64,000 nt of DNA from Desulfosediminicola flagellatus (GTDB lineage Bacteria > Desulfobacterota > Desulfobulbia > Desulfobulbales > Desulfocapsaceae), in assembly GCF_005116655.2 (NCBI RefSeq), contig NZ_CP050698.1, forward strand, positions 1,504,001 to 1,568,000. Reading direction: 5' to 3'. Under the pieces are notes generated by a model. That model was given only the letters and a program-made list of their open reading frames with translations, made no database searches and was not told the origin of the DNA. The translations under genes and the position numbers were made by a program. Shown here in pieces: positions 19,108 to 30,091 of the stretch. How positions within the stretch are numbered: the first letter of the stretch is position 1; the number at the start of each line of letters is the position of its first letter.

Positions 19108-22100
19108 TTAAAGGTTTTTACTTTTCAGCATGAAATAGAGTACAGGAACCGCCATCCGACTAATAAGCAACGAGGCAATCTCTCCAAACATGAGCGATAT
19201 TGCCAACCCCTGAAATATCGGATCAGCGAGAATTACAGAGGCTCCAACTACAACTGCAAGGGCGGTTAAGAGCATGGGTCTGAATCGAATTGCCCCTGCA
19301 TCAACAACGGCTTGAGCGAGGGGATGTCCGTCTTGTACCCGCAACTCGATGAAATCCACTAGAATAATAGAATTACGCACTACAATTCCAGCGCCTGCCA
19401 TAAAACCGATCATTGAGGTGGCGGTAAAGAATGCACCAAAACCCCAATGGGCCGGGAGTATACCGATAAGAGAAAACGGAATAGCTGCCATAACGACAAA
19501 AGGGGTGAGATAGTCTTTAAACCAACCAACCATCAGCATGTATATGAGTATCATGACAACACAGAAGGCTATACCGAGATCGCGGAATACCTCGAGGGTA
19601 ATATGCCATTCACCGTCCCATTTCATTGCTGGTTCTGATTCTGAAAAGGGTTGATTAAGATTATAGAGCGTTACTCCCTTGTCACTGCCGCCAAATGATT
19701 TGGCATTAAGTTCTGCCAGTTTATTATTCATGTCAAAGATTGCATAAACAGGGCTTTCAACTGATCCCGCCACATCACCGGTTACATAGATTACCGGTTT
19801 GAGGTTTTTACGATATATTGGTTGTTCGACCGCCATATCGGTAATATGAACCAGCTCGCGTAAAGGCACCAGCTTGGAGTTCGGAGAACTGTTATCTTTG
19901 AGCGAAATGTTAAGCAGATTTTCTATCCGTGCCCGATAGGCTGCCGGAAGCTCTATGACCATATTGACATCTTCTTTATCACGCGGTTGGTGGAAGATAT
20001 CGAACGAGAGTCCACCAATAGCAATGTCGATGGTTGTGGTAATCTGTTCTTCCGAGATACCATTAATAGCAGCTTTTTCTTTATCTACAGTTATTACTTT
20101 TCTGGTTCTGTCATCTTCTCTGAACCAGTCAACATCCACCACTCCCTCGGTACTGTTGAATATCTCTTTAACAGCGGTGGCAAGCTTGACTCTGCTGTCA
20201 TCATCAGGTCCATAAATCTCTGCGACAATGGTCTGCAGCACAGGGGGGCCTGGAGGTACTTCGGCAACTGCCACAGTTGCGTCATATTTTTTTGCAATTG
20301 CGGCAATTCCCGGTCGGATTCGCTGCGCAATATCATGGCTTTGCAAGTTGCGGTCATGTTTAGGGCGCAGGTTGACCTGAATATCAGCCACGTTTGAACC
20401 GGATCGAAGGAAGTAGTGCCTGACGAGTCCATTGAAATTGTAGGGCGAGGCGGTGCCCGCGTAGATCTGGTAGTTGACCACAGCAGGATCGTTCTTAACT
20501 AATGCACCCATTTCAATTGCTACTTTTGCAGTATGTTCAAGGGTTGAACCCTCGGGCATGTCGAGAATAATCTGGAACTCACTTTTATTGTCGAAAGGAA
20601 GCATTTTCACTTTAACAAGGCCCATATAGACCATACTGGCTGATCCGAGAAGCAAAGCAGTGATGGTAATGAAAAAGAGAATCCGCCATCCCCTGTGAGC
20701 CAGTAGAGGATCCATAATAATATGGTAGATCCTGGTGAACCAGTCGTCTGGCGACTGATCTTCAGGTGAAGCGTGTGACTTTCCATGACCATTATTTTTC
20801 AGCAGGCGTGTTGCCGCCCATGGCGTAACCGTAAAGGCTATCAGTAGAGAGAATATCATAGCAGCTGATGAACCGATCGGGATAGGTCGCATATATGGAC
20901 CCATCAACCCACCGACAAATGCCATCGGCAGAATCGCAGCAATAACGGCAAGTGTTGCAAGGATGGTCGGGTTACCAACCTCTATCACGGCATCAAGTGC
21001 AACAGTCATTCTGGATTTGTCACGATTTTCGGGTAAGTGCAGATGCCGTACAATGTTTTCAACAACAACTATCGCATCATCAACCAGGATACCTATTGAG
21101 AATATCAGGGCGAAAAGAGTAATACGGTTGAGTGTGTAGCCATAGAGGTAGAAGACGAGAAGGGTAAGCGACAACGTGGATGGGATGGCTAGCATAACCA
21201 CCATTGATTCACGCCAGCCGAGAAACATGAGAATGAGCAATGCAACACCAAACACTGCAATACCCATATGCAACAGAAGTTCGTTTGATTTTTCTGCGGC
21301 TGTTGCTCCGTAGTCGCGGGTAATCGTCACTGATATATCTTCCGGTATAAGTGTACCCTTAAGACTTTCTACCTTAGTGATAACATCCTGTACTACCGCT
21401 ACTGCGTTAGCGCCAGGACGCTTTGCAATGGAGAGAGTAACGGCAGCATCAAGATCAGGACTGTCTGCTGAACCGAACATAACATAATTCTCAGGTTCTT
21501 CAGGGCCATCGGTTATTTCGGCGATTTCGTCAAGATAGACGGGAAGACCGCCATATACGCCGACAACAACCCTGCCAATTTCCCGTGCGCTTTGCAGGAA
21601 TGTACCTGCCTGCACGAGTATTTCCTGATCGAGGGATTCAAGATTTCCTGAGTAAGATTGCAGGTTAACTTGCTTGATATGCTGGATAACTTCGGTAACT
21701 GTCAGGTTCCTGGAGGCAAGCAGCAATGGAGAAAATTTAATAGAGAGTTGTCGTTTAGTTCCGCCGATAAGTTTTGTTTCGGCGACGTTTTTGATACTTT
21801 TAATACTGTTATCAACTTCAGCAGCGAGTCTTCGCAGCATCATATGGTCGTATTGGCTGCTGTGAAAGGTGAGCGCAAGTATAGGTACATCATCAATCGT
21901 ATGAGGCTTTATAAGCGGCTGGGAGACGGTGTGAGGTATCCTGTCAAAATTCGTTTCGAGCTTTTGATTCAGGCGGACAATAGAGCTCTCGATATCTTCG
22001 CCAACATAAAATCTCACTACCAATAGAGTACGTCCTGTCATGGATGTAGAGTAGATATATTCGACTCCGGGCAGTTCATAGAGCAGTTTTTCCATTGGCA

Positions 22101-22326
22101 CAGTGAGGCGCTGTTCAACCTCCTGGGGTGTTGCTCCCGGCATAGTGACCATAACATCGATCATTGGAACTTTGATTTGCGGTTCTTCTTCCCGCGGCAG
22201 CATGAACAGTGCAAGAGAGCCAAGCAGAATAGAGGCAAAAATGGTGAGTGCCGTGAGCTTTGAATCAATAAATATTGCGGCCATTCGACCTGCAAATCCC
22301 TGATGTTCGTTTTGGAGTTTTGTCAT
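19108..22326 (-). CDS. RND-family efflux transporter permease subunit
   Basis: 1072 residues, the normal size for AcrB/MexB/CusA-type permeases. Features include the first transmembrane helix, the [18 protein letters not shown] porter-domain start, two large periplasmic halves (about 40-340 and 570-870) and the TM4 region [17 protein letters not shown] with the proton-relay aspartate pair. It pumps substrates out as a trimer using the proton gradient. It is the second gene of an operon with the periplasmic adaptor, 27 bp downstream of it. No TolC-type outer-membrane gene is linked. Substrate unknown; the sequence fits the general multidrug branch better than the metal-specific CusA branch. 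Confidence 0.93.
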   Translation of the reverse strand: MTKLQNEHQGFAGRMAAIFIDSKLTALTIFASILLGSLALFMLPREEEPQIKVPMIDVMVTMPGATPQEVEQRLTVPMEKLLYELPGVEYIYSTSMTGRTLLVVRFYVGEDIESSIVRLNQKLETNFDRIPHTVSQPLIKPHTIDDVPILALTFHSSQYDHMMLRRLAAEVDNSIKSIKNVAETKLIGGTKRQLSIKFSPLLLASRNLTVTEVIQHIKQVNLQSYSGNLESLDQEILVQAGTFLQSAREIGRVVVGVYGGLPVYLDEIAEITDGPEEPENYVMFGSADSPDLDAAVTLSIAKRPGANAVAVVQDVITKVESLKGTLIPEDISVTITRDYGATAAEKSNELLLHMGIAVFGVALLILMFLGWRESMVVMLAIPSTLSLTLLVFYLYGYTLNRITLFALIFSIGILVDDAIVVVENIVRHLHLPENRDKSRMTVALDAVIEVGNPTILATLAVIAAILPMAFVGGLMGPYMRPIPIGSSAAMIFSLLIAFTVTPWAATRLLKNNGHGKSHASPEDQSPDDWFTRIYHIIMDPLLAHRGWRILFFITITALLLGSASMVYMGLVKVKMLPFDNKSEFQIILDMPEGSTLEHTAKVAIEMGALVKNDPAVVNYQIYAGTASPYNFNGLVRHYFLRSGSNVADIQVNLRPKHDRNLQSHDIAQRIRPGIAAIAKKYDATVAVAEVPPGPPVLQTIVAEIYGPDDDSRVKLATAVKEIFNSTEGVVDVDWFREDDRTRKVITVDKEKAAINGISEEQITTTIDIAIGGLSFDIFHQPRDKEDVNMVIELPAAYRARIENLLNISLKDNSSPNSKLVPLRELVHITDMAVEQPIYRKNLKPVIYVTGDVAGSVESPVYAIFDMNNKLAELNAKSFGGSDKGVTLYNLNQPFSESEPAMKWDGEWHITLEVFRDLGIAFCVVMILIYMLMVGWFKDYLTPFVVMAAIPFSLIGILPAHWGFGAFFTATSMIGFMAGAGIVVRNSIILVDFIELRVQDGHPLAQAVVDAGAIRFRPMLLTALAVVVGASVILADPIFQGLAISLMFGEIASLLISRMAVPVLYFMLKSKNL

Positions 22327-22353
22327 GATCGTTCTATTGTCGATGCTGAATTA

Positions 22354-23379
22354 TCAGTGAAGTTTTACAGGCTGACCGTCTTTAACAGTGTCCTGTCCTT
22401 TGGTAATGATCAAATCGCCGGGTTTGACTCCTGAAAGAATTTCGATCCCATCGTCGTAGGTTGTTCCGCTTCGTACTAATCTGAGGCGTGCCTTGTCGTC
22501 TTCTACAACAAAGAGCTGTTCCATCTGGCCTGAAATGCGAATAGCATCGTGTGGGATAATGATAGTCCCTGCACCTTTTTGCAGGAGTGAGACCCTGGCA
22601 AACTGACCTGAGCGCAGGTTTTCTTCATGAGAAATATTCAGTTTAACTGCTCCGGTACGAGTTGTAGGGTTGGCTATAGGTGCAATCTCTGCAATTGTTC
22701 CGGTGGTGGTAACAGCAGCTGATGGGATGGTGATAGAAAGCTGATCTCCTACGCGTAATTCACTGATCATTGCTTCGGGAATGTCGGTGATAACCTGCAA
22801 CTGTTTATCATCTTCAATATAGAGTAATGGTTTGCCCGGAGTTGCCATATCACCCACATTTGCTTCTTTACGGGCAACTAACCCATTAAATGGTGCAAGA
22901 ATTTGTGTATACCCCTGCAAGGTTTGAGCTTCTTCGTAGGCAGCTTCCGCAATTGCCAGTGAATCTTCATATGATCGAACTGTTTCAGGTGTTGCGGCAT
23001 TTTTTTTCAGCAGTTTCTTCTCACGTTCAAGATTTCTGGAGGCCTGATTGAGCTGGGCACGAGATTTCCTGAGCTGGGCATCAATTTCTCCTGCACTGAT
23101 TTTAACAAGCAGGTCACCTTTTCTTACAACAGAGCCAAGCATAACAGGTAGTTCTGAGATGGCACCGGTTACTTTTGCGGCGATCTCTGCTCGGTGTGCT
23201 GACTGGACTGTACCCAGTATCTCAATAGGATTGCTTACCGAAACCTGCTCTGCTTTTTGGGCAGTCACGGTAACCTCAGTGAGTTGTGGTGTTTGAGATG
23301 TACCGTTTTCATGATTTTCACAGCCACTTATCACGAGGCTGATAGAAATCGCAGTGGCAATTAACCAGTATAATTTCAT
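22354..23379 (-). CDS. RND efflux periplasmic adaptor (membrane fusion protein), lipoprotein
   Basis: 341 residues. The signal peptide has lipobox VISGC (Cys20). It contains a barrel-sandwich lipoyl half (AEIAAKVTGAISELPVMLG), an alpha-helical hairpin (about 95-150, rich in Lys/Glu), the second lipoyl half (ILAPFNGLVARKEANVGD) and a beta-barrel domain. It links the inner-membrane pump to an outer-membrane channel. The start is preceded by CAGGAGAG. A promoter with a palindrome in its spacer lies about 125 bp upstream. Confidence 0.92.
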   Translation of the reverse strand: MKLYWLIATAISISLVISGCENHENGTSQTPQLTEVTVTAQKAEQVSVSNPIEILGTVQSAHRAEIAAKVTGAISELPVMLGSVVRKGDLLVKISAGEIDAQLRKSRAQLNQASRNLEREKKLLKKNAATPETVRSYEDSLAIAEAAYEEAQTLQGYTQILAPFNGLVARKEANVGDMATPGKPLLYIEDDKQLQVITDIPEAMISELRVGDQLSITIPSAAVTTTGTIAEIAPIANPTTRTGAVKLNISHEENLRSGQFARVSLLQKGAGTIIIPHDAIRISGQMEQLFVVEDDKARLRLVRSGTTYDDGIEILSGVKPGDLIITKGQDTVKDGQPVKLH

Positions 23380-23502
23380 TATACTCTCCTGGAGATATAT
23401 TAACGGTTGTGCGACAGCTTTGTACGTGACTATACGAAATTGCAGCGATGTAAAAGTGCGTGTTATCCTGAATAGATGATAAATTTAAGGCAATAGTTAA
23501 AT

Positions 23503-23531
23503 AGAGTAGGATCTATCCTAATATTTGTCAA
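23503..23531 (-). promoter_or_regulatory. Promoter of the RND efflux operon with overlapping palindromic operator
   Basis: On the minus strand: -35 TTGACA (23531-23526), 17-nt spacer, -10 TACTCT (23508-23503). The perfect palindrome taggatagatccta (23520-23507) fills the spacer and the first -10 bases. That is a classic position for a repressor or a MerR/TetR/MarR-type regulator. No regulator gene is adjacent. Confidence 0.65.
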
Positions 23532-23668
23532 AGGAAATGTCGAGAAAATCAGATTAAAAAATTGTGCAACATGCTGAAATATAATGTTTAATGTACTACT
23601 TTGTAGCTGTCGTAATCAATGTAACGGTAGTTTTCTGCCGGTATGTCCGATCAGCTTTCAGGTCCAGG

Positions 23669-24202
23669 TTATTCGACTGTACCCATAATGGATTTTTGCC
23701 ACATAACTATCTTCTCATCAATTGAATAACGGGCATTTGCCGGGCTGGTCGATGTAAGACCAACACAACGGATGTTTTTCAACTGTTCACCGAGTAGAGG
23801 GTGCACATAGCGCTTAAATGATTGCTCGGCTTTGCCGCCGTTAAAAAAAATACGATCTATTTTTTTGTGTTTACTGAGCAACGAATGAAAATCATTTGGA
23901 ATGATTGATTGTTCTTCTATGTCAGAATCGAGACTGGTAGATCGCGAGCATTGTTCTATAACATCCCATAGTGCTATCCCGTTATCGAGAAGAATTGCAA
24001 GTCGCTTCTGATACGGTTTGTCAGGGCCTGCACCAAAAAGGTTTCCCATGATATGCCAGAAACCGTTACGCGGGTGAGCATAATACTGCACTTCTGTAAG
24101 AGATACTTTCCCAGGCATACTGCCTAAAATGAGCGTGTGAGAATTTTCGTTGATAACTGCCTTAAAGCATACAGGATTGTCCATTGCTGCCTTGTCTCTC
24201 AT
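23669..24202 (-). CDS. DNA-deoxyinosine glycosylase-like protein (UDG superfamily)
   Basis: 177 residues. The ILGSMPGKVSL motif and YYAHPRNGFWHIMG block match the MUG/deoxyinosine glycosylase group of the uracil-DNA glycosylase superfamily; the C-terminal LTSTSPANARYS provides the second active-site motif. It would excise deaminated bases (hypoxanthine, possibly uracil) from DNA. There are two possible starts (24202 and 24184), neither with a strong ribosome site. It is monocistronic. Confidence 0.82.
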   Translation of the reverse strand: MRDKAAMDNPVCFKAVINENSHTLILGSMPGKVSLTEVQYYAHPRNGFWHIMGNLFGAGPDKPYQKRLAILLDNGIALWDVIEQCSRSTSLDSDIEEQSIIPNDFHSLLSKHKKIDRIFFNGGKAEQSFKRYVHPLLGEQLKNIRCVGLTSTSPANARYSIDEKIVMWQKSIMGTVE

Positions 24203-24894
24203 TGCACGTGGTTTTCGCTAAATTGGTATGGGGATACGCGTGTCATTCTGTTATGAAATGGACGATAAGATTACTACGAATCTATGAATACTGCGAGAAT
24301 AACCCCGTTAGTTTCATCATCTCTGGATGATTATTATGATTACCTGCGCAAAATATATGTTGATGATGAGGTGCAACGACCATTTTTTCTAAAGAAGTAT
24401 TGTTCGTATCAGTATAGCTGATTTTCAGGTAATCGTTCATTTTTTTGCATGATTGCGGTCTGATATTATAAAGTATTTGGCTTTAGATGTATTTGCATAT
24501 AAACGCATAAATCTAGATGCTCGTCTACAATCGTCATTCTTACACTTGCTCTGTAATACGAGTTTGAAAAAAATATCTGATATTACTGAGAATTAAAGAG
24601 GAGAACGATTGTCAGTAACCTGCCAGTAAGTCTCGATTATCTATCGACACCTTTAAATTAGAGAGAAAAGAATCAAACACGGACCTTGGAAAATTTTAGC
24701 TTAGCCGATAATAAATTCTGTCGAAAGCTGCTATTAAATGATAGGCTTTGTGGTGGAATCACAGGCGATCGGAATATGGTCATGTCAAGAGTTTCCATAG
24801 CATCACCTATCGTTGCCGATAACAGTGCTCCGGCTTGTGCCTTTACTGGTTCTGTTTCCGATGCAGTAACATCACAGGCCGCATAAATCGAAGA
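24203..24894. other. Gap with no confident gene; possible decayed sequence
   Basis: It contains one 45-codon ORF (24284-24421, +) without a good ribosome site or recognised similarity. Further on, the frames leading into the chemoreceptor remnant at 24895 have no continuous reading frame, consistent with a degraded 5' part of that receptor. Confidence 0.4.
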
Positions 24895-25599
24895 AATCTC
24901 AAACTCAGTAAAGAGATCAGTGCCCAGGTGGAGGCAAATTCAAGCAACGCTGAAGCGGCGAATAAAGTTACGACCGAGGCAAGCGAAGCTGCAGAAAAGG
25001 GTAGTGAACTGATGAAATGAATGATGCAGGTGATAGATGATATGAGTATTTCGAGTAAGGAAATTTCTAATATTATTAAAGTCATTGATGAGATCGCTTT
25101 TCAGACGAATCTACTTGCCTATAATGCGGCTGTGGAGTCGGGACGGGCGGGAGTTCATGGCAAAGGTTTTGCTGTTGTGGCTGAAGAGGTAAGAAATCTT
25201 GCTGCACGAAGTGCCAAAGTGGGAGAAATCAATTCTGCGCTTGAAGAGATTCTTGATCTCACTAGCAGCGCAGGCAGACTTGTTGCTGAAATGAGTGTGG
25301 CCTCAGGTGAGCAGTCCAGTGGTCTTGCGCAAATCAGGGAAGGGTTGGCGCAGATCGACAAAGCAATCCAGCAGCATTCAGCAAGTGCTGAGCAGACAGC
25401 ATCTGCAATGGCGGAAATCTCTGTTAAAGCAAGAGGGTTGCAGGCTACTTTTTTGAGCAGGTTTCGTTTAAATAGTGCTCTGGAAACGCATGGACCCGGA
25501 CAACACTACCTTGCTGAGATAGCATCAGGTTACGGGCATCAGCAGCAACCTCGTCCAGACTCAGGAAAAAAGAAGGGCGGATGGTCAAGTATGCGCTGA
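24895..25599 (+). pseudogene. Methyl-accepting chemotaxis protein remnant (signalling domain)
   Basis: The frame reads as an MCP cytoplasmic signalling domain: SKEISAQVEANSSNAEAAN, an in-frame TGA at 25018-25020, then [20 protein letters not shown], the hairpin tip region ([28 protein letters not shown]) and a C-terminal methylation helix ending FLSRFRL. The sensor domain, transmembrane helices and HAMP are missing or frameshifted upstream. About 20 residues are deleted just after ARSAK, and usually invariant alanines at the tip are replaced ([11 protein letters not shown]). It is a decaying receptor and should not signal normally. Confidence 0.75.
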
Positions 25600-25629
25600 T
25601 AGTACGATGGCGAATGGTGCCATTACATC

Positions 25630-27732
25630 TCAAGTTTTGGTCGGTTGCTGCAGCATTTCCTGAAGGACGACTATGTTAACAGGCTTAGAGAGGTAATCGT
25701 TCATTCCTGCTTCCAGGCAGCGCTCTCTGTCTCCAGTCATGGCAAAGGCTGTTAATGCAATTATCGGAATATCAACAAATTCTTTGAAATCCTCGTGGGT
25801 ACGAATGTACTTTGTAGCTTCGAAACCATCCATTTCAGGCATCTGTATATCCATCAGAACAAAATCATATTGTTCTTTTCGGAGTGCGTCGAGTGCCAGG
25901 CGACCGTTTGGAACAATGTGAACACTGTGACCTAATTTTTCGAGTATAGATCTGAGGATAAGCTGGTTGATAAGGTCATCTTCTGCTAGCAGAATGTGTT
26001 GACTCTTGTCAGTATGCTGGGATGCAACTTTAACCTTTGGCTTGATCGTTTCATCAAGCTGCTTACCAGAACTTACTCCGGCTATAATATCGAAGATCAC
26101 TCTGGTTCCTTCGTTTTCCCGGCCCTGAATGTCTATTGTACCACCCATCAATGTAACCAACCGTTTGACGATGCTGAGGCCAAGTCCTGTGCCCTTGTAT
26201 TTGCGTCGAAAGGTCCCCTCGACCTGGGCAAAAGGTGCAAAAAGCTCACTCCCTACCTGATCAGGCAAGCCAATACCGTTGTCGGTTACTGTGCAGAGTA
26301 ATCGTATCTTTCCTTCAGCAGGTGGAGATCCGAGTTGGAGATTGATATGTATTGTACCTTTTTCGGTAAATTTAATAGCGTTGCCTACGAGGTTGGAGAG
26401 TACCTGGCGATAGCGGACCTGATCTCCGAGGCACGTAGAAGGTACATCAGGACTGATTTCATGAGATAGTATCAAATCAGGATCCGGAGCCACGGTTTTA
26501 AACGAGGCTATAAGCGAAGTAATCAACTCACGAGGCGAGAACACTTCACTTCGGATTGAGATTTTACCTGCTTCTATCTTTGAAAAATCGAGAATGTCAT
26601 TGATGATTGTTAAGAGGGTTTGGCCGGACTTGAGAGCGGTATCAACATAATCGCGCTGCTCTATTGACAGGTGTGTCAATCCGAGGAGTTGCAACGTGCC
26701 GAGTACACCATTCATCGGGGTACGAATTTCATGACTCATATTAGCCAGAAACTCTGATTTTGCCATGTTTGCCTTATTAGCCTGCTCTTTGGCTAGTTCA
26801 AGCTCCAGCATAATCGCTTTTCTATTGGTGATGTCACGAGTCACGCCAATAATACCACTGAAATCTCCGGAACTTTCCCATAGAGGGGAGGCAATGCTTT
26901 CAATCCATATGGATGAGCCATCTTTTTTAAAGAGTTCAATTTCCCAATAGATAGGTTGGATATCCGTTTTTCTAGGAACTTTATCAAAAATATCTACTAG
27001 CGGCGAATCCAGAATAATCGAATGATATAGTACAGGTAAAGCTTCAGAAGGGCTATGGCCGCTCAGATTTGTTATTGAAGGGCTTATAAAAACAGGGGTC
27101 AAGTTGGTGTCTGTGGTCCAGATAACATCATGAACATTATCAGCCAGTAATTTATAGAGTCGCTGGCTTTCTTTAATGCTCTGCTCGGCCTTCAATCGTT
27201 CGGTAATATCACGGGAAACACTAAGGATGAAATCCTCACCATCTACATTGAGCAGTTGTAAACGTAATTCAACAGGTATATGCCTGCCATCTTTGGCTAC
27301 ATGAGTAGTTTCAAAAGAACATGAACCTTTTTTATGAAGTACTTCATAATATAAATCTACATCCTGATCATAGCTGGCGAGGTTGATATCACGTGGGGTC
27401 ATTCTGAAGAACTGATCACGGGTATATCCAAGTCGTTTTGTAGCTTCTTTGTTTACATCAACAAATTTACCAGGCATGCCGGATTTTGAATCTGTACTAA
27501 TGACAAACATGGCATCGGTTGCATAGTTGAAATATTTACGATACCTGTTCTTGCTTTTTCGTAGAAGTTCCCGGGAAGCCTCACAGTTATTCAGGCTGTT
27601 TTGGCGAGGTATGCAATGCTGTAATGCATTGGTGGTGATCTCCAGCTGCTGTTCAAGTTCAACTACACGTTGTTCAGCTAAAGTGAGATGGTTGCGTAAG
27701 CGATTGATTTCGTTAACTGGTAGTGAAGACAT
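25630..27732 (-). CDS. PAS-domain hybrid sensor histidine kinase / response regulator
   Basis: 700 residues, soluble (no transmembrane segment). An N-terminal coiled coil (about 8-45) is followed by two PAS/PAC modules (about 60-185 and 188-305), HisKA with the phospho-acceptor His334 in NMSHEIRTPMNG, an HATPase_c domain (N, G1 and G2 boxes near DNGIGLPD and GTGLGLSIVKRL) and a C-terminal receiver domain with phospho-acceptor Asp628 (LMDIQMPEMDG). Internal phosphorelay is likely, with output to an unlinked HPt or regulator. It is convergent with the MCP remnant. The input signal is unknown. Confidence 0.93.
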   Translation of the reverse strand: MSSLPVNEINRLRNHLTLAEQRVVELEQQLEITTNALQHCIPRQNSLNNCEASRELLRKSKNRYRKYFNYATDAMFVISTDSKSGMPGKFVDVNKEATKRLGYTRDQFFRMTPRDINLASYDQDVDLYYEVLHKKGSCSFETTHVAKDGRHIPVELRLQLLNVDGEDFILSVSRDITERLKAEQSIKESQRLYKLLADNVHDVIWTTDTNLTPVFISPSITNLSGHSPSEALPVLYHSIILDSPLVDIFDKVPRKTDIQPIYWEIELFKKDGSSIWIESIASPLWESSGDFSGIIGVTRDITNRKAIMLELELAKEQANKANMAKSEFLANMSHEIRTPMNGVLGTLQLLGLTHLSIEQRDYVDTALKSGQTLLTIINDILDFSKIEAGKISIRSEVFSPRELITSLIASFKTVAPDPDLILSHEISPDVPSTCLGDQVRYRQVLSNLVGNAIKFTEKGTIHINLQLGSPPAEGKIRLLCTVTDNGIGLPDQVGSELFAPFAQVEGTFRRKYKGTGLGLSIVKRLVTLMGGTIDIQGRENEGTRVIFDIIAGVSSGKQLDETIKPKVKVASQHTDKSQHILLAEDDLINQLILRSILEKLGHSVHIVPNGRLALDALRKEQYDFVLMDIQMPEMDGFEATKYIRTHEDFKEFVDIPIIALTAFAMTGDRERCLEAGMNDYLSKPVNIVVLQEMLQQPTKT

Positions 27733-27980
27733 AGGCTGAAAATGCGCAGTTTGTAAAAATTCCCACCAGATTAGAAAGACTGGTAAAATGTGGGTGGGAC
27801 AGAGATTAATTCATTTTGTAAAGAATGATAACTTCGAAAACTACAGTATTTATACGGTGGTCGTCAAATAGAAAGATCATTCGAGACGAGTGTGAAGGAT
27901 AAAAATACGAAGATTTTTGCATGTAATATGCAATTAACAACACAATTGCAGAGATGCGTGTAAAGTTTGTTACATGTAGG

Positions 27981-29174
27981 TCACCGTTTTCTTACCACTT
28001 CAGGAACCTTGATAAAGAGAAATATCCCTGCAGCAACAGATAACAGCAGCAGGCAGCAACCTGCAATTATGAGTGCGAGGGAAAGGCTCGCCTGTCGTGC
28101 TCCGTAGCCGATAAGCGGGCCGAGTATGCTAAAACCAGTCCGGATAATAAGACTGCGGATAGAGAGAACTGTGGCTCTGATATCTGAGGTACAGTATTTA
28201 TTGGTGAGATCTTTTAATATTGGCGTTGCATACCCTCTGGCAGCGTAAAAGAACAGCAGGGTGAGTATACCAAGGGTAAGCGGCATGGCACCCAGCAAAA
28301 TATACCCGGCAGGAATGAAAACGCTAATAAGGATGACGCCCAGTCGTGTCCCCAGAATAGTGTTGATCCTGTAAACATATGCCGAAACCAGTGCAACAGT
28401 CAGGTTGAGAGCAACCCAGACAGGGGTGATCACTACTTCATTGAGTCCGTTATTAACAAAATATACTTGAGAGGTCCATGCCATGCACAGTGTGCAGGTC
28501 CCGATAACAGAAGAAATCAGGATGGTGGCGCTCAGTTTGATGTTTACAAACAGTGATTGATGGCAGATGGAGAGAATTTGTTTAAAACTCGGACGGTTGA
28601 TGAGTTTTTCCCGTTGCGGTTCAACAAGCATAAGTGATGCCGGAATGGCAATGGCAGCAATTATCGCCTGAGCAATATATACCGACCGATAGCTGAGCAG
28701 CGCTGCAATCAGGCCACCACCGATAGCTGCAAAGGTTTCTGCGAAGTTGCCGAGCGCAGTGATCCTGCCTTCGTATTGCAGATATTTTTGCTCTTCACCC
28801 ATATCAGCCAGACTGTCGTACAGCAGGGCAGAATCAGACCCTGATATAAAACTGCCACCAAGTCCCAGAATAATTTCTGCCACCAGAAAATGCTCAAACG
28901 AACTTGACACAGAGTAGAGAACAAAACCGAGCGTCCCAAGAATTGAGCCCATAATGAGCGATTTCTTTCGCCCGATAACATCCGCCATATATCCGGATGG
29001 AATTTCCATGAAGGCAACACTCAACGAGTAAATGGCCTGCAACAGGTAAATGTCAAATTCATCCAACCCGTTATCGCTATAAAAGAGCGCGACAATTGGC
29101 ATGATCAACATCAGCCATTTAGAGAGCTTGATAAGATATAGATAGTAAATATTGGCGGGAACTGATGGGCGCAT
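27981..29174 (-). CDS. MFS transporter
   Basis: 397 residues with about 12 hydrophobic segments. The loop 2-3 motif GYMADVIGRKKSL is the MFS signature (GxxaDrxGRrk). A central cytoplasmic loop (about residues 180-205) divides the two halves. The substrate cannot be deduced. It is a single gene; the downstream and upstream neighbours are unrelated. Confidence 0.88.
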   Translation of the reverse strand: MRPSVPANIYYLYLIKLSKWLMLIMPIVALFYSDNGLDEFDIYLLQAIYSLSVAFMEIPSGYMADVIGRKKSLIMGSILGTLGFVLYSVSSSFEHFLVAEIILGLGGSFISGSDSALLYDSLADMGEEQKYLQYEGRITALGNFAETFAAIGGGLIAALLSYRSVYIAQAIIAAIAIPASLMLVEPQREKLINRPSFKQILSICHQSLFVNIKLSATILISSVIGTCTLCMAWTSQVYFVNNGLNEVVITPVWVALNLTVALVSAYVYRINTILGTRLGVILISVFIPAGYILLGAMPLTLGILTLLFFYAARGYATPILKDLTNKYCTSDIRATVLSIRSLIIRTGFSILGPLIGYGARQASLSLALIIAGCCLLLLSVAAGIFLFIKVPEVVRKR

Positions 29175-29267
29175 AAGTCAGATGATAAGGTTACTGCGTT
29201 AATTGAACTTCAGTGAGTGTAATTTTGAATATGTCCGTTTACCTCTTGAGGATGTTTTTTTCAAGGG

Positions 29268-29519
29268 GTGAGGGACGGCATTATAGCCGCTGGAGCGAAA
29301 AAGGCCCGTATTTCTGTATTGGTGGCTGGAGCTGTGGTAGAGGATACACCATTAATTAGTTCCCGTCCGAAAACTGTCAATTTGCCTGATATGTTCGTTA
29401 TGCACAAAATATTATCCTCAGAATATCAGCGTTATATGTCTATGGAAAAACCTCACACACGTCTCGATCTAAAGCCATCTGCAGACTTTTCGGTTGAAAA
29501 CTACATAGTTGTAACCTAA
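29268..29519 (+). CDS. Hypothetical short protein (doubtful)
   Basis: 83 codons from a GTG preceded by AAGGGG. No domain, signal peptide or similarity was recognised. It lies divergent to the MFS gene in a region with several other short open stretches and may be a gene remnant or chance ORF. Confidence 0.25.
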   Translation: MRDGIIAAGAKKARISVLVAGAVVEDTPLISSRPKTVNLPDMFVMHKILSSEYQRYMSMEKPHTRLDLKPSADFSVENYIVVT

Positions 29520-29832
29520 CCGGTATGTGATGTTTAGCTGGTGCTGGATCTGCAAGATGGTGATTGCGAACTGATCGGATCGACCCTCCTCATTATGCGA
29601 ATTGTCTCGTTGAGCCTGGCGAGTGCATTGGGTCTAATCGTGGCCGAAAATACTTGCTGTGCGGCTTGTTCTTAGAAGAATCCTTACCACTATTATTAGA
29701 GATGAGCAAAACACAATAGTCCATCTTTCCATACCAATCGTGTAATGCATGAAAAGGTTATATAGTTGATGTGTATCAGCACCTTAGCCTTTTTATCGTG
29801 TTCTCGAAGTAATTGAAAAAACGGAAAAAACA
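29520..29832. other. Intergenic region with no supported gene
   Basis: It contains a 45-codon open stretch (about 29539-29675) without start or ribosome site. Nothing recognisable is present up to the tandem promoters at 29833. Confidence 0.5.
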
Positions 29833-29894
29833 TTGACATAGATTGAATGTTAGAGTATTCTAATTTGTCAACATAGTGAAATAGACGTTATAAT
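29833..29894 (+). promoter_or_regulatory. Two tandem sigma70-type promoters before the head-group cassette
   Basis: P1: TTGACA 29833-29838, 17-nt spacer, TATTCT 29856-29861. P2: TTGTCA 29865-29870, 18-nt spacer, TATAAT 29889-29894. Both point into the operon beginning at 30092 and leave a leader of about 190-225 nt. Confidence 0.6.
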
Positions 29895-30091
29895 TTCTGA
29901 TAATTCATCGTCTTTTTCCATCTCACTTCTTGTGTTAATTCTACTATCAGATTTCTGCCCTTCAGCTATTTCGACTGAGCCAATCGGCACAAAAGAAAAG
30001 TTACATTTCTTACTTTTTGCCATCCCCAATTCGCACAAATCCGTGTTGAATGTCCATCCGGTTTGGTTTGGCTTAAATTCTGGAGGAAATT

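Noticed and set aside
25018..25020. Selenocysteine codon in the MCP-like frame
   Set aside because: There is no reason for selenocysteine at a chemoreceptor helix position, and the gene shows other decay.
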